Shown: positions 18,992 through 27,529 of the stretch, one piece after another
Layout: each line of letters starts with the position of its first letter
How positions within the stretch are numbered: the stretch's first letter is position 1
Assembly: GCF_036174265.1 (NCBI RefSeq)
Contig: NZ_CP108055.1
Coordinates: 6,200,001 to 6,264,000, forward strand
Source: Streptomyces sp. NBC_00285
GTDB lineage: Bacteria; Actinomycetota; Actinomycetes; Streptomycetales; Streptomycetaceae
DNA: 64,000 nucleotides
Direction of reading: 5' to 3'
Translations under genes and position numbers: made by a program
The notes under the pieces: generated by a model
What the model was told of the DNA's origin: nothing
The model's database searches: none
The model's input: the letters and a program-made list of their open reading frames with translations, nothing else

Positions 18992-20706
18992 GCCCCACCA
19001 CCTTTCCCTCCGGTCCTGAACACGGGCACGTCACCTTCCTGGGTGCCGGACCCGGAGATCCGGGACTGCTGACTCTGCGCGCCGTCGAGGCGCTCACGAA
19101 CGCGGACGTTCTCGTCGCCGGGCACGAAGTGCTCGACGTCGTACGCGGCCACGCTCGCTCGGGCGTCGCCGTCGTGAACACGGACTCGGAGATTCCGACG
19201 GGTTATCCGCCGACTCCGGTTCCGGGCACGGGCGCGCCCCAACTGACAGTCGTTGACGGTTCGTCAACAACCGCTGCTGTCCCCGTGGTGCGGGATGCCG
19301 CACATCTTGTCATGGAGGCCGCGCGGGGCGGCAGGCGGGTCGTACGTGCGGTGTCCGGGGACCCCGGGCTCGACGCGTACGCCGCCGAGGAGATGCTGGC
19401 CTGCGTCCGTGCGGGCGTGCCCTTCGAGGTCGTGCCCGGTGTGGCCGCCGCCGTGGGTGTACCCGCCTACGCCGGTGTGCCGCTGCGGGACGCACAGGGC
19501 GCGGACGTGCGGTTCATGGACGCGCGCACGGCCTCCGACCGGTGCTGGACGGAGGTGGGGGCGTCGGACGGGACCGTGGTCGTGTCGACGACCCTGGACA
19601 CCGTGGGCGCCGCCGCCGGTGAGCTGGTCGCGGCCGGGCGCAAGCCCGATACGCCGATGACGGTCACCGTCGCCGGTACGACCACACGGCAGCGGACGTG
19701 GACCGCGACCCTCGGGACCATCGCCCAGACGCTGAAGCAGGCCAAGGTGCTGCCCTCGCCCGAGGGCGGCCGGCCGGTGATAGCCGTGGTCGGTGAGCGG
19801 TCCGCCGCCGCGCAGCGCGACCAGCTGTCGTGGTTCGAGAACAAGCCGCTGTTCGGCTGGAAGGTTCTCGTGCCGCGCACCAAGGAGCAGTCGGCGTCGC
19901 TCTCCGACCAGTTGCGGTCCTACGGGGCCGTGCCGCACGAGGTGCCGACGATCGCCGTCGAGCCGCCGCGCACGCCTCAGCAGATGGAGCGGGCGGTCAA
20001 GGGGCTGGTGACCGGGCGCTACGAGTGGATCGCCTTCACCTCGGTCAACGCCGTCAAGGCCGTCCGGGAGAAGTTCGAGGAGTACGGGCTCGACGCCCGT
20101 GCCTTCGCCGGGATCAAGGTCGCGGCGGTGGGCGAGCAGACCGCCAAGGCGTTGATCGCCTTCGGTGTGAAGCCCGATCTGGTGCCGAGCGGTGAGCAGT
20201 CGGCCGCGGGTCTTCTTGAGGACTGGCCGCCGTACGACCCGGTCTTCGACCCGATCGACCGGGTGTTCCTGCCGCGGGCCGACATCGCCACCGAGACGCT
20301 GGTCGCCGGGCTCATCGAGCTCGGGTGGGAGGTCGACGACGTCACCGCCTACCGGACCGTGCGGGCCTCGCCGCCGCCGGCGGAGACGCGGGAGGCGATC
20401 AAGGGAGGCGGTTTCGACGCCGTGCTCTTCACGTCGTCCTCCACCGTGCGCAACCTGGTCGGTATCGCCGGGAAGCCGCACAACGTGACCGTGATCGCGT
20501 GTATCGGTCCCGCCACCGCGAAGACGGCCGAGGAGCACGGGCTGCGGGTGGACGTGATGGCTCCCGAGCCGTCCGTGCACAAGCTGGCGGAGGCGCTGGC
20601 CGACTTCGGGCTGAAGCGGCGTGCCGCGGCGGTTGAGGCCGGGGATCCGGTGACTCGGCCTAGCGAGCGGCGGCCGGGGGCTCGGCGGCGGAGGTCTACT
20701 ACGTAG
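18988..20706 (+). CDS. hemD: Uroporphyrinogen-III methyltransferase/synthase fusion
   Basis: A 572-aa two-domain fusion. Residues about 10-275 form the SAM-dependent uroporphyrinogen-III C-methyltransferase domain (VTFLGAGPGDPGLLTLRA; VSGDPGLDAYAAEE). Residues about 290-550 form uroporphyrinogen-III synthase (WKVLVPRTKEQSASLSDQLR; FTSVNAVKA; FTSSSTVRNLVG). It therefore both closes the macrocycle and starts the branch to sirohaem and cobalamin. The methyltransferase domain has a short insertion after VVNTDSEIPTGYPPTP. It starts with GTG overlapping the hemC stop. Its last 30 residues are Arg-rich and untemplated by the family. Confidence 0.94.
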   Translation: MSPTTFPSGPEHGHVTFLGAGPGDPGLLTLRAVEALTNADVLVAGHEVLDVVRGHARSGVAVVNTDSEIPTGYPPTPVPGTGAPQLTVVDGSSTTAAVPVVRDAAHLVMEAARGGRRVVRAVSGDPGLDAYAAEEMLACVRAGVPFEVVPGVAAAVGVPAYAGVPLRDAQGADVRFMDARTASDRCWTEVGASDGTVVVSTTLDTVGAAAGELVAAGRKPDTPMTVTVAGTTTRQRTWTATLGTIAQTLKQAKVLPSPEGGRPVIAVVGERSAAAQRDQLSWFENKPLFGWKVLVPRTKEQSASLSDQLRSYGAVPHEVPTIAVEPPRTPQQMERAVKGLVTGRYEWIAFTSVNAVKAVREKFEEYGLDARAFAGIKVAAVGEQTAKALIAFGVKPDLVPSGEQSAAGLLEDWPPYDPVFDPIDRVFLPRADIATETLVAGLIELGWEVDDVTAYRTVRASPPPAETREAIKGGGFDAVLFTSSSTVRNLVGIAGKPHNVTVIACIGPATAKTAEEHGLRVDVMAPEPSVHKLAEALADFGLKRRAAAVEAGDPVTRPSERRPGARRRRSTT

Positions 20707-20739
20707 GGGGTGCCGGGGCCGGTGCGGGTTCGGTGGGGT

Positions 20740-20762
20740 GGTCGCGCCGTTCCCCGCGCCCC
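20740..20762 (+). repeat. Dispersed GC-rich repeat, copy B
   Basis: Core copy differing from the others by one base (CGCGCCGTTCC for CGCGCAGTTCC), followed by the TTGGGTGCCTGCGGCGGCCTGT flank partly shared with copy C. Confidence 0.8.
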
Positions 20763-20810
20763 TTGGGTGCCTGCGGCGGCCTGTGCGGGTTGGCGGGGGC
20801 GGGCGTTTTT

Positions 20811-20830
20811 TGCGCAGTTCCCCGCGCCCC
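20811..20830 (+). repeat. Dispersed GC-rich repeat, copy C
   Basis: A 20-nt core TGCGCAGTTCCCCGCGCCCC after a run of six T, followed by TTATATGCCTGCGGCGGCCTGT. It lies between copy B and the inverted copy D. Confidence 0.8.
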
Positions 20831-20922
20831 TTATATGCCTGCGGCGGCCTGTTTCGGTTCGGTGGGTGGGGCGGGGACGGGGTGGGGGGTGTCCTCGTGG
20901 CGCGCGTGACTGCAAGCCCCCA

Positions 20923-20944
20923 GGGGCGCGGGAACCGCGCGACC
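20923..20944 (-). repeat. Dispersed GC-rich repeat, inverted copy D
   Basis: GGGGCGCGGGAACCGCGCGACC is the reverse complement of the core with one difference. With copy B or C it can form a stem of about 20 bp in RNA. Confidence 0.8.
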
Positions 20945-21021
20945 AGCCCCCACCGGTGGGGGCGCCGCTTCCGACGAGGCGTCGGCAAAGTGGCCCCGGG
21001 GGCGGGCGTAGCGTAGACGGC

Positions 21022-22014
21022 ATGTCGAAGTACGGATCCTTTCCCGGCTCGCGGCCGCGGCGGTTGCGGACCAGCCCCGTCATGCGGCGCATGGTGGCCG
21101 AGACCCGGCTGCACCCCGCTGACCTCATCCTTCCGGCGTTCGTACGGGAAGGGGTGAGTGAGCCCGTGCCGATCTCGGCGATGCCCGGGGTCGTGCAGCA
21201 CACCCGGGACAGTCTGAAGAAGGCCGCCGCGGAGGCCGTCGCGGCCGGGGTGTCCGGGATCATGCTGTTCGGGGTGCCGGAGGAGTCGAAGAAGGACGCG
21301 CTCGGGACACCGGGCACGGACCCCGACGGAATTCTCCAGGTCGCCATCCGGGACGTGCGGGCCGAGGTCGGTGACGAGTTGCTCGTGATGTCCGACCTGT
21401 GTCTCGACGAGACCACCGATCACGGGCACTGCGGGGTGCTGGACGACCAGGGGCGTGTCGACAACGACGCCACCCTGGAGCGGTACGCCGAGATGGCGCA
21501 GGTGCAGGCCGACGCGGGCGCCCATGTCGTGGGGCCCAGCGGGATGATGGACGGGCAGATCGGTGTCGTCCGGGACGCCCTCGACCAGATCGGGCGGGAG
21601 GACGTCGCGATCCTCGCGTACACGGTGAAGTACGCGTCCGCGTTCTACGGCCCGTTCCGGGAGGCCGTCGGGTCCTCGTTGCAGGGCGACCGCAAGACCT
21701 ATCAGCAGGATCCCGCGAACGTACGGGAGTCGCTGCGTGAGCTCGCCCTCGATCTGGAGGAGGGCGCCGACATGGTGATGGTCAAGCCGGCCGGGCCCTA
21801 CCTCGACATCCTCGCCCGGGTCGCCGACGCCGTGGACGTGCCGGTCGTCGCCTATCAGATCTCCGGTGAGTACTCGATGATCGAGGCCGCCGCAGAGCGG
21901 GGCTGGATCGACCGCGACCGGGCGATCTTGGAGGCGCTGACCGGGATCAAGCGGGCCGGGGCGCGAAACATCCTCACCTACTGGGCGACCGAAGTGGCTC
22001 AGAAGCTCGCCTGA
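21022..22014 (+). CDS. hemB: Delta-aminolevulinic acid dehydratase (porphobilinogen synthase)
   Basis: A 330-aa enzyme that condenses two 5-aminolevulinate molecules into porphobilinogen. The two active-site Lys are in [16 protein letters not shown] and [13 protein letters not shown] (Schiff base). The metal loop reads [14 protein letters not shown]: the first and last Cys of the zinc-type CxC...C site are kept but the middle Cys is Asp, a mixed form. The octamer Mg-site region [11 protein letters not shown] is normal. The ATG at 21022 gives the standard length. It is separated from hemD by the repeat spacer and may have its own promoter. Confidence 0.96.
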   Translation: MSKYGSFPGSRPRRLRTSPVMRRMVAETRLHPADLILPAFVREGVSEPVPISAMPGVVQHTRDSLKKAAAEAVAAGVSGIMLFGVPEESKKDALGTPGTDPDGILQVAIRDVRAEVGDELLVMSDLCLDETTDHGHCGVLDDQGRVDNDATLERYAEMAQVQADAGAHVVGPSGMMDGQIGVVRDALDQIGREDVAILAYTVKYASAFYGPFREAVGSSLQGDRKTYQQDPANVRESLRELALDLEEGADMVMVKPAGPYLDILARVADAVDVPVVAYQISGEYSMIEAAAERGWIDRDRAILEALTGIKRAGARNILTYWATEVAQKLA

Positions 22015-22131
22015 CGGCACCACCGGACGGCGGGTTGCGGCAACGTTTCGAGCTCGGTCCGGACACGGCCCGGGCTCGAACCGGCCAACGTCCGGATAAC
22101 AGCGCCCGCTTCACTCGGTGATCTTCTAGTG

Positions 22132-22143
22132 TTCCGTCCGGAA
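22132..22143. promoter_or_regulatory. Inverted repeat TTCCG-TC-CGGAA
   Basis: A short perfect inverted repeat in the 294-bp gap between hemB and the DUF805 gene. The half-site TTCCG/CGGAA recurs at 22267-22283, so the pair may be two operators for one regulator. The rest of this gap is moderately AT-rich for the window and shows no gene. Confidence 0.3.
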
Positions 22144-22266
22144 TGTGCGCCTGAATATGGTGGATTTGTCGGGCTGTGACGGGCGTTCGACTTGATGAAT
22201 CGCTTACATCCGTCGAATTGACGAGTTCCCGACATCCTCCATATCTTCTGCGCCTGGCCTGATCCA

Positions 22267-22283
22267 TTCGGAATGGTTCCGAA
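22267..22283. promoter_or_regulatory. Inverted repeat TTCGGAA-TGG-TTCCGAA
   Basis: A perfect 7-bp inverted repeat with a 3-nt spacer, 25 nt before the DUF805 start codon. At that distance it would overlap the promoter or the leader, so it may be an operator or a small RNA hairpin near the ribosome site. Confidence 0.35.
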
Positions 22284-22308
22284 CGGCGATCTCTGGGGGG
22301 ACACCACC

Positions 22309-22668
22309 ATGACCTGGTTCATCGAAGCTCTCAAGAAGTACGCGGTCTTCAGCGGGCGTGCGCGCCGCAAGGAATACTGGATGTTCGCCCTGTTCGCCGG
22401 GATCATCTACGTCGTGTTCCTCATCCTCGGCGCCGTCACCAAGCAGTCGTGGATCGTGGCCATCCCCTACCTCGCCTTCCTGCTGCCCGGCCTGGGCGTC
22501 ACCGCGCGCCGTCTGCACGACACGGGCCGCAGTGGCTGGTGGATCCTGTTCGGGCTCGTTCCGCTCGTCGGCGGTATCACCCTGTTCGTGTTCTCCGTCC
22601 TCGACGGTGAGCCGGGCGACAACAAGTACGGCCCCAACCCGAAGGCCATCGCCCCCACGTACGCGTGA
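22309..22668 (+). CDS. DUF805 membrane protein
   Basis: A 119-aa DUF805 protein with three membrane helices (about 24-44, 50-66, 76-98). It carries the family signatures FSGRARRKEYWMF near the N-terminus, ARRLHDTGRSGWW in the middle, and the C-terminal DNKYGPNP. Family function is unknown, though members are common beside stress or phage-related genes. The ATG follows GGGGGG about 3-8 nt upstream. It ends before a hairpin shared with the convergent lipoprotein gene. Confidence 0.9.
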   Translation: MTWFIEALKKYAVFSGRARRKEYWMFALFAGIIYVVFLILGAVTKQSWIVAIPYLAFLLPGLGVTARRLHDTGRSGWWILFGLVPLVGGITLFVFSVLDGEPGDNKYGPNPKAIAPTYA

Positions 22669-22688
22669 CGCCGTAGCTCTTCTCCGAG

Positions 22689-22712
22689 GCCGCCCGGTCA
22701 GTGCCGGGCGGC
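22689..22712. terminator. Terminator shared by DUF805 gene and small lipoprotein gene
   Basis: A 9-bp stem GCCGCCCGG/CCGGGCGGC with a 6-nt loop, followed by TTTCT on the plus strand. It overlaps the last codons of the convergent lipoprotein gene. Confidence 0.7.
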
Positions 22713-22880
22713 TTTCTGGTGTTCCGGGGCGGTGACGGCGGCCGCCCTGTTCGTGGCCGGGCCCTCGTCGCGTACGCCCTGGCCGTCGTCGCACCCCGTC
22801 AGCGCGGGGAGCACGAGGAGGGCCGCGAGGGCGAGGGCGGTCGTCGTGCGGCGGCTGGGGTTGCGGCGGCGGGTGGGCAT
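22698..22880 (-). CDS. Small putative lipoprotein
   Basis: A 60-aa protein with a twin-Arg-rich N-terminus (RRRNPSRRTTT), a hydrophobic core ALALAALLVLPALTG and a lipobox LTGC at about residues 27-30. The mature part would be only about 30 residues, acidic and polar. No family is recognised. The lipobox and the convergent terminator favour a real gene, but the short length leaves doubt. Confidence 0.5.
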   Translation of the reverse strand: MPTRRRNPSRRTTTALALAALLVLPALTGCDDGQGVRDEGPATNRAAAVTAPEHQKAARH

Positions 22881-23113
22881 GGGAACAGGCTGCGGGAGAG
22901 GTGGTGGCGTGAGCCAGCCCTGGCGGCGGATTCGGGACGTCTTCCGCGCGTGAGCCGTCCTGACCTGCCCGGTCCTTTCGTCCCACCTGTCCGGCGCGGG
23001 ACGCGGGACAGGGCATGTCGGGCACCGGGCACCATCAACTGCCCCCGCGAGTTAGGTTGTTGACCATCGCGGTGGTTGTCCGTTGAAGGACCGATGCACA
23101 GGGGGAGACGCCC

Positions 23114-24016
23114 ATGTCCGGTGACGCGCTGAGCCAGGACCCGGCCGAACTGGCCAAGAGGATCGACACCACCAGGGCGCATCCGGCCCGCGTCTACGAC
23201 GTCTTCCTCGGCGGCAAGGACAACTACCCCGCCGACCGTGAGGCCGCCGCCGCCGCGCTCGCCGCCAACCCGCGCGGCTACCTCGACGTACGCCACAACC
23301 GCGACTTCATGCGCCGGGCCGTCGACAGGCTGGCCGAGCGGGACGGGATCCGGCAGTTCCTCGACGTCGGCACCGGGCTGCCCACCGCCGAGAACGTCCA
23401 CCAGATCGCCCAGCGCATCCGGCCCGACTCCCGGGTCGTGTACGTCGACAACGACCCCGTGGTGCTGGCACACGCGCGTGCGCTGCTCACGAGCGGCCCC
23501 GAGGGGCGTACGGACTACATCGACGCCGACTTCAAGAGCCCCGCGCAGATCATCGAACAGGCCGCCAAGACCCTGGACTTCGACCGGCCCATCGCGCTGT
23601 GCCTGGTCGCGATCCTGCACTTCGTCGAGGACGAGGAGGCCTTCCCGATCGTGCGGGAACTGGTGGAGGCGCTGCCGGCCGGGAGCCGGCTCGTGCTCAG
23701 CCACCTGACCGACGAGATGCACCCCGAGCCGACCCGCGCGGTCCAGCGGACGTACACCGAGCGCGGGTTCACCTTCGTGTTCCGGTCCAGGGCGGAGGTG
23801 GAGCGGTTCTTCGCCGAGGCGCCCGGTGTCACGCTGGACGAGCCCGGGGTCGTCCCCGCCCATCTGTGGCACCCCGGCCCGGCGCCCGAGCCGCCCGCCA
23901 TCGACGCGGAGGACTTCGAGTCCCTCGACGACATCGAGAAGATCCGCTACCGCGACATCAACGACGTCACGGACGACGACATCAACGTCTACGCGGCCAC
24001 CGGCACGAAGAGCTGA
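23114..24016 (+). CDS. DUF574 (SAM-dependent methyltransferase-like) protein
   Basis: A 300-aa protein of the DUF574/S-adenosyl methyltransferase family, which is expanded in Streptomyces. It begins with the family signature RVYDVFLGGKDNYPADRE, followed by the SAM-binding FLDVGTGLPTAENVH and VVYVDNDPVVLAHARALL. The C-terminal DUF574 part ends with the motif HLWHPG. The last 40 residues are Asp/Glu-rich. Substrates for this family are unknown; many copies lie near DUF397/ATP-binding regulators. The ATG follows GGGGGAG. Confidence 0.9.
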   Translation: MSGDALSQDPAELAKRIDTTRAHPARVYDVFLGGKDNYPADREAAAAALAANPRGYLDVRHNRDFMRRAVDRLAERDGIRQFLDVGTGLPTAENVHQIAQRIRPDSRVVYVDNDPVVLAHARALLTSGPEGRTDYIDADFKSPAQIIEQAAKTLDFDRPIALCLVAILHFVEDEEAFPIVRELVEALPAGSRLVLSHLTDEMHPEPTRAVQRTYTERGFTFVFRSRAEVERFFAEAPGVTLDEPGVVPAHLWHPGPAPEPPAIDAEDFESLDDIEKIRYRDINDVTDDDINVYAATGTKS

Positions 24017-24128
24017 GGAGCGGGCGCCCGGGGTCCGTATCGCGGAAAGGTACTTGTAGGCGGCACTCGGTTCCCTAGGCTGCGCGGCATCCAGTCGTCC
24101 CGTCGTCGCAGTTGAAGGAGCCGTGTCC

Positions 24129-25340
24129 ATGACCGTGCCCGCGTTCGCCTCCGTGCCGCCGCTCGCCGCCCGGGCCCGAGCGGTCGGAGGGTCGCCCGTA
24201 CGGGACATCCTCGCCGTCACCGCCCGCCCCGAGGTCATCAACTTCGCGGGCGGGCTGCCGGCGCCGGAGCTGTTCGACGCGCAGGGCATCGCGGACGCCT
24301 TTCGGGCGGTGCTGCAGGAGACGCCCTCGCGGGCGCTCCAGTACTCGACGACCGAGGGCGAGCCCGTGCTGCTGACGGCCCTGGCGGCCAGGATGTCCGC
24401 TCGTGGGCTGAGCACGGGCGCCGACGACGTCCTCGTCACCACCGGCTCGCAGCAGGCCCTTTCGCTGCTCGCCACCGCGCTGCTGGAGCCCGGGGACACG
24501 GTCCTCGTCGAGAGCCCCTGCTATCTGGCCGCACTTCAGGCCTTCGGGTTCGCCGGGGCGCGGGTGGTGGCCGTGCCGGGGGACGAGGAGGGGCCGGACC
24601 CCGAGGCACTGGAGGAACTCGTCGTGCGGGAGCGGCCCAAGCTGCTCTACACCGTGCCCACCTTCCAGAACCCGACCGGACGGACCATGTCCGCCGAGCG
24701 CCGGAGCGCCGTCGCCTCCGTGGCCGCGCGGTGCGGCCTGTGGATCGTCGAGGACGACCCGTACGGCGAACTCCGCTTCGAGGGCGAGCGGGTGCCGTGG
24801 ATCGCCTCCCACGAGGAGGCCCACGACCGGGTCGTCCTGCTCGGGTCCTTCTCCAAGGTCATGGCTCCCGGGCTGCGGCTCGGCTGGCTGCGGGCCCCGG
24901 GCGAGCTGCGGCGGGCCTGCGCGGTCGCCAAGCAGGCCGCCGATCTGCACACCCCGACCGTCAACCAGCTCGCCGCCGCACGGTACTTGGCGGACCGGGA
25001 CCTCGACGCGCACGTGGCAGGGGTCGCGGCCGTGTACCGGGAGCGCCGGGACGCCATGCTCGCGGGGCTGGCCGACGCCCTGCCCGAGGGGTCGGCCTGG
25101 ACCCGGCCCGAGGGCGGCATGTTCCTCTGGGCGCGCCTTCCGTCGTCGTACGACACGACCGCGCTGCTCGCACAGGTCGTGCGCCGGGATGTCGCCTACG
25201 TGCCGGGCGCCCCCTTCTACGCCGGTGAGCCCGACCGCTCGACCCTGCGGCTGTGCTTCGTGACGCAGACGCCGCCGGAGATCGGGGAGGGACTGCGCAG
25301 GCTGGGGGAGGGGCTGCGGGGCGGGGCCGTGCCTCGCTGA
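24129..25340 (+). CDS. PLP-dependent aminotransferase (2-aminoadipate transaminase type)
   Basis: A 403-aa fold-type I aminotransferase lacking an HTH domain. Early blocks are INFAGGLPAPELF and VTTGSQQALSLLA. The Asn/Pro block is TVPTFQNPTGRTM, the PLP-ring Asp is in IVEDDPYGELRF, and the Schiff-base Lys is in LGSFSKVMAPGLRLGW. It probably uses aromatic or branched 2-oxo acids like LysN/Kat-type enzymes. The ATG at 24129 lies 8 nt after AAGGAG; a GTG at 24123 is too close. A hairpin overlapping its stop codon ends the unit. Confidence 0.9.
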   Translation: MTVPAFASVPPLAARARAVGGSPVRDILAVTARPEVINFAGGLPAPELFDAQGIADAFRAVLQETPSRALQYSTTEGEPVLLTALAARMSARGLSTGADDVLVTTGSQQALSLLATALLEPGDTVLVESPCYLAALQAFGFAGARVVAVPGDEEGPDPEALEELVVRERPKLLYTVPTFQNPTGRTMSAERRSAVASVAARCGLWIVEDDPYGELRFEGERVPWIASHEEAHDRVVLLGSFSKVMAPGLRLGWLRAPGELRRACAVAKQAADLHTPTVNQLAAARYLADRDLDAHVAGVAAVYRERRDAMLAGLADALPEGSAWTRPEGGMFLWARLPSSYDTTALLAQVVRRDVAYVPGAPFYAGEPDRSTLRLCFVTQTPPEIGEGLRRLGEGLRGGAVPR

Positions 25341-25350
25341 GAGGCACGGC
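25326..25350. terminator. Terminator at the aminotransferase 3' end
   Basis: A 10-bp stem GCCGTGCCTC/GAGGCACGGC whose loop contains the aminotransferase stop codon. It separates convergent genes and may act on both strands. Confidence 0.75.
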
Positions 25351-25374
25351 CCGTGCGGGAGGCGGCGAGGGGGC

Positions 25375-26577
25375 TCAGACGAAGGCGCTCTCCCCGGTGA
25401 TCGCCTTGCCGACGATCAGGGTGTTCATCTCGCGGGTGCCCTCGAAGGAGTAGATCGCCTCGGCGTCGGTGAAGAAGCGGGCGATGTCGTAGTCCAGAAC
25501 GATGCCGTTGCCGCCGAAGATCTCCCGGCTCCAGGCGACGACCTCCCGCATCCGCGAGGTGACGAACGCCTTGGCCAGCGAGGAGTGCTCGTCGCGGAAG
25601 ATCCCGGCGTCCTGGAGGCGGGCCAGCTGGACCAGCATGCCCCAGGAGGCGGTGATGTTGCCGAGGCTCTTCACCAGCAGGTCCTGCACCAGCTGGAACC
25701 GGGCGATCGGGCGGCCGAACTGCCTGCGCTCCTTGGCGTAGTCCAGGGCGAGTTCGTAGGCGCCGATCATCACGCCCAGCGCCTGCCAGGCGACTCCGCC
25801 GCGGGTGGCGCGCAGGATCTCGGCGACGTCACGGAACGAGTTGATGTTCTGGAGGCGGTTCGCCTCCGGGACGCGGACGTCGGTCAGGGTGATCTCGGCG
25901 TTCTCCACGATCCGGAAGGCGACCTGGCCCTCGATCTTCGTCGGTACGAAGCCCGGCGTGCCCTTCTCGACGACGAAGCCCTTGACGTGGTTGTCGTCGA
26001 CGTCCCGGGCCCACACGACGACGTAATCCGCGAAGGTCGCGTTGCCGATCCACTTCTTGGCGCCGTTGAGGATCCAGGTGTCGCCGTCGCGCTCGGCGGT
26101 GGTGCGCATACCGCCGGCGACGTCGGAGCCGCCGAGCGGTTCGGTCATGGCGAACGCGCCGATCTTGTCCATCGCGGCCATCCCGGGCAGCCAGCGGTCG
26201 CGCTGCTCCTGGTCGCCGCCGGAGTGGATCGAGTACATCGCCAGTCCGTTGTGGACGCCGAAGAAGGTGGCCACCGAGGCGTCGGTACGGCTCATCTCCA
26301 TCGCCAGCATCCCGTTGAGCAGGTTGCTGACGGCGGGGCGGTGTTCGCCGTAGCCCTCGTAGGGCAGTCCGGCCAGGCCGCTCTCGCGGAAGATGCCGAT
26401 GAGCTCCCTGGGGAAGGTGCCGTTGCCCCAGTTCTCGTTCACCAGCGGCTTGACCTCGTCCCGCATGAGGGTGCGGGCCTTGAGGAGGATCTTGCGCTCC
26501 TCGTCGGGGAGCAGGGCCTCGTAGTCGTAGAAGTCGGAGATCAGCTGGTCTTCGAGGGGTTCGACGGTGGTGGTCAT
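25375..26577 (-). CDS. Acyl-CoA dehydrogenase
   Basis: A 400-aa FAD acyl-CoA dehydrogenase, nearest in style to glutaryl-CoA dehydrogenase-like enzymes. The signatures AMTEPLGGSDVAGGMRTTA and the C-terminal REIFGGNGIVLDYDIARFF are present; the catalytic base Glu lies in YSFEGTREMN. It oxidises an acyl-CoA to the 2-enoyl form, passing electrons to ETF. It is the last gene of the five-gene operon and its AAGGAGGAG ribosome site lies inside the end of the upstream gene (1-nt gap), so translation is coupled. Confidence 0.93.
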   Translation of the reverse strand: MTTTVEPLEDQLISDFYDYEALLPDEERKILLKARTLMRDEVKPLVNENWGNGTFPRELIGIFRESGLAGLPYEGYGEHRPAVSNLLNGMLAMEMSRTDASVATFFGVHNGLAMYSIHSGGDQEQRDRWLPGMAAMDKIGAFAMTEPLGGSDVAGGMRTTAERDGDTWILNGAKKWIGNATFADYVVVWARDVDDNHVKGFVVEKGTPGFVPTKIEGQVAFRIVENAEITLTDVRVPEANRLQNINSFRDVAEILRATRGGVAWQALGVMIGAYELALDYAKERRQFGRPIARFQLVQDLLVKSLGNITASWGMLVQLARLQDAGIFRDEHSSLAKAFVTSRMREVVAWSREIFGGNGIVLDYDIARFFTDAEAIYSFEGTREMNTLIVGKAITGESAFV

Positions 26578-26578
26578 C

Positions 26579-27529
26579 TCAGTTCTCCTCCTTGTTCGCG
26601 GTGTCCAGTGCGGCCAGGACGGCCAGTTGCCTGCGGTCGCGCGTCTCGGTGAGTTCCGAGTACGTGGAGGAGCCGTAGGCGTCTTCTACGGCCGTGATGA
26701 GCCGTTCCTTCTCCTCGGGGGTCTGGGACGGGGTGCCGAGGGTCGCCCACACCTGTCCCATCGCCGCGCCGATGTGCTCGACGAGGTGCCGGTAGCCGCC
26801 GGGGCCGCCGCCCAGGTGCGAGCCGAGGAACGGGCCCACCGTCGACCAGCGGATGCCGAGGGAGTTCGTCATCACCTTGTCGAGGCCCTCGGGGGTCACC
26901 ACGCCCTGCTCGACGAGGTAGATCGCCTCGCGGTTGAGGGCGTTCTGGAGGCGGTTGCCGACGAAGCCGGGGATCTCCTTGCGCTCGACGACCGGGGTGC
27001 GGCCGAGGCGGGTGTAGAAGTCGACGGCGGCCTGGACGGCTTGCTCGGTGGTGCGTTCGCCGGGGACGACCTCGACCAGGGGGATCAGGTGCGGCGGGTT
27101 GAAGGGGTGGCCGATGAGGATCCGGCCGGCGTCCTCCCGGGCCAGGTCCGTGGTGAAGTCGGTCGAGGGGATCGCCGAGGACGAGCTCAGGAGGAGTGCG
27201 TGCTTCGGCGCCTCGCGGACCAGCGTGGCGAACAGGTCCTTCTTGAACTCGACCCGCTCCGGGCCGTTCTCCTGGACGACGTCCGCGTCCCGGACCGCCT
27301 CGCTCACGTCGGCCGCGATGTGCACCCGCTCGGCGAGACCCTCGACGTCCAGGCCCCGGGCCGCGAGGTGCGGGGCGAAGTCGGCCAGGGCCGCGTCGAC
27401 GGCTTCGGCGAGGTCGGGGCGGGGGTCGGTCACGTGGACGGTGAGGCCGTGGGCGGCGAAGAGGGTCGTCCAGGAGAGGCCGATGGTGCCGGCGCCGATC
27501 ACGGCGGCCGTACGGAAGTCGTGTGTCAT
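26579..27529 (-). CDS. 3-hydroxyacyl-CoA dehydrogenase family protein
   Basis: A 316-aa NAD-dependent dehydrogenase. The N-terminal Rossmann motif is VIGAGTIGLSW; the catalytic His-Glu pair lies in IGHPFNPPHLIPLVEVVPG; the C-terminal dimer domain is present. At 316 aa it matches the single-unit class that includes L-carnitine 3-dehydrogenase and L-gulonate dehydrogenase as well as 3-hydroxybutyryl-CoA dehydrogenase, so the substrate may be a free hydroxy acid rather than a CoA ester. The ATG overlaps the decarboxylase-like gene by 4 nt. Confidence 0.9.
   Translation of the reverse strand: MTHDFRTAAVIGAGTIGLSWTTLFAAHGLTVHVTDPRPDLAEAVDAALADFAPHLAARGLDVEGLAERVHIAADVSEAVRDADVVQENGPERVEFKKDLFATLVREAPKHALLLSSSSAIPSTDFTTDLAREDAGRILIGHPFNPPHLIPLVEVVPGERTTEQAVQAAVDFYTRLGRTPVVERKEIPGFVGNRLQNALNREAIYLVEQGVVTPEGLDKVMTNSLGIRWSTVGPFLGSHLGGGPGGYRHLVEHIGAAMGQVWATLGTPSQTPEEKERLITAVEDAYGSSTYSELTETRDRRQLAVLAALDTANKEEN

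Larger units (their letters stand above)
20707..21021. other. 315-bp repeat-filled spacer between hemD and hemB
   Basis: No gene is seen. The spacer holds three dispersed-repeat copies: two direct (20740-20762, 20811-20830) and one inverted (20923-20944). Direct and inverted copies are complementary, so the transcript can fold into alternative long hairpins, which could act as a terminator or attenuator ahead of hemB. The flank CTGCGGCGGCCTGT also recurs at about 20771 and 20840. Confidence 0.7.

Noticed and set aside
19264..22023. A 919-codon open frame antisense to hemD and hemB
   Set aside because: It crosses two real genes and their repeat-filled spacer, with product composition typical of antisense high-GC frames.
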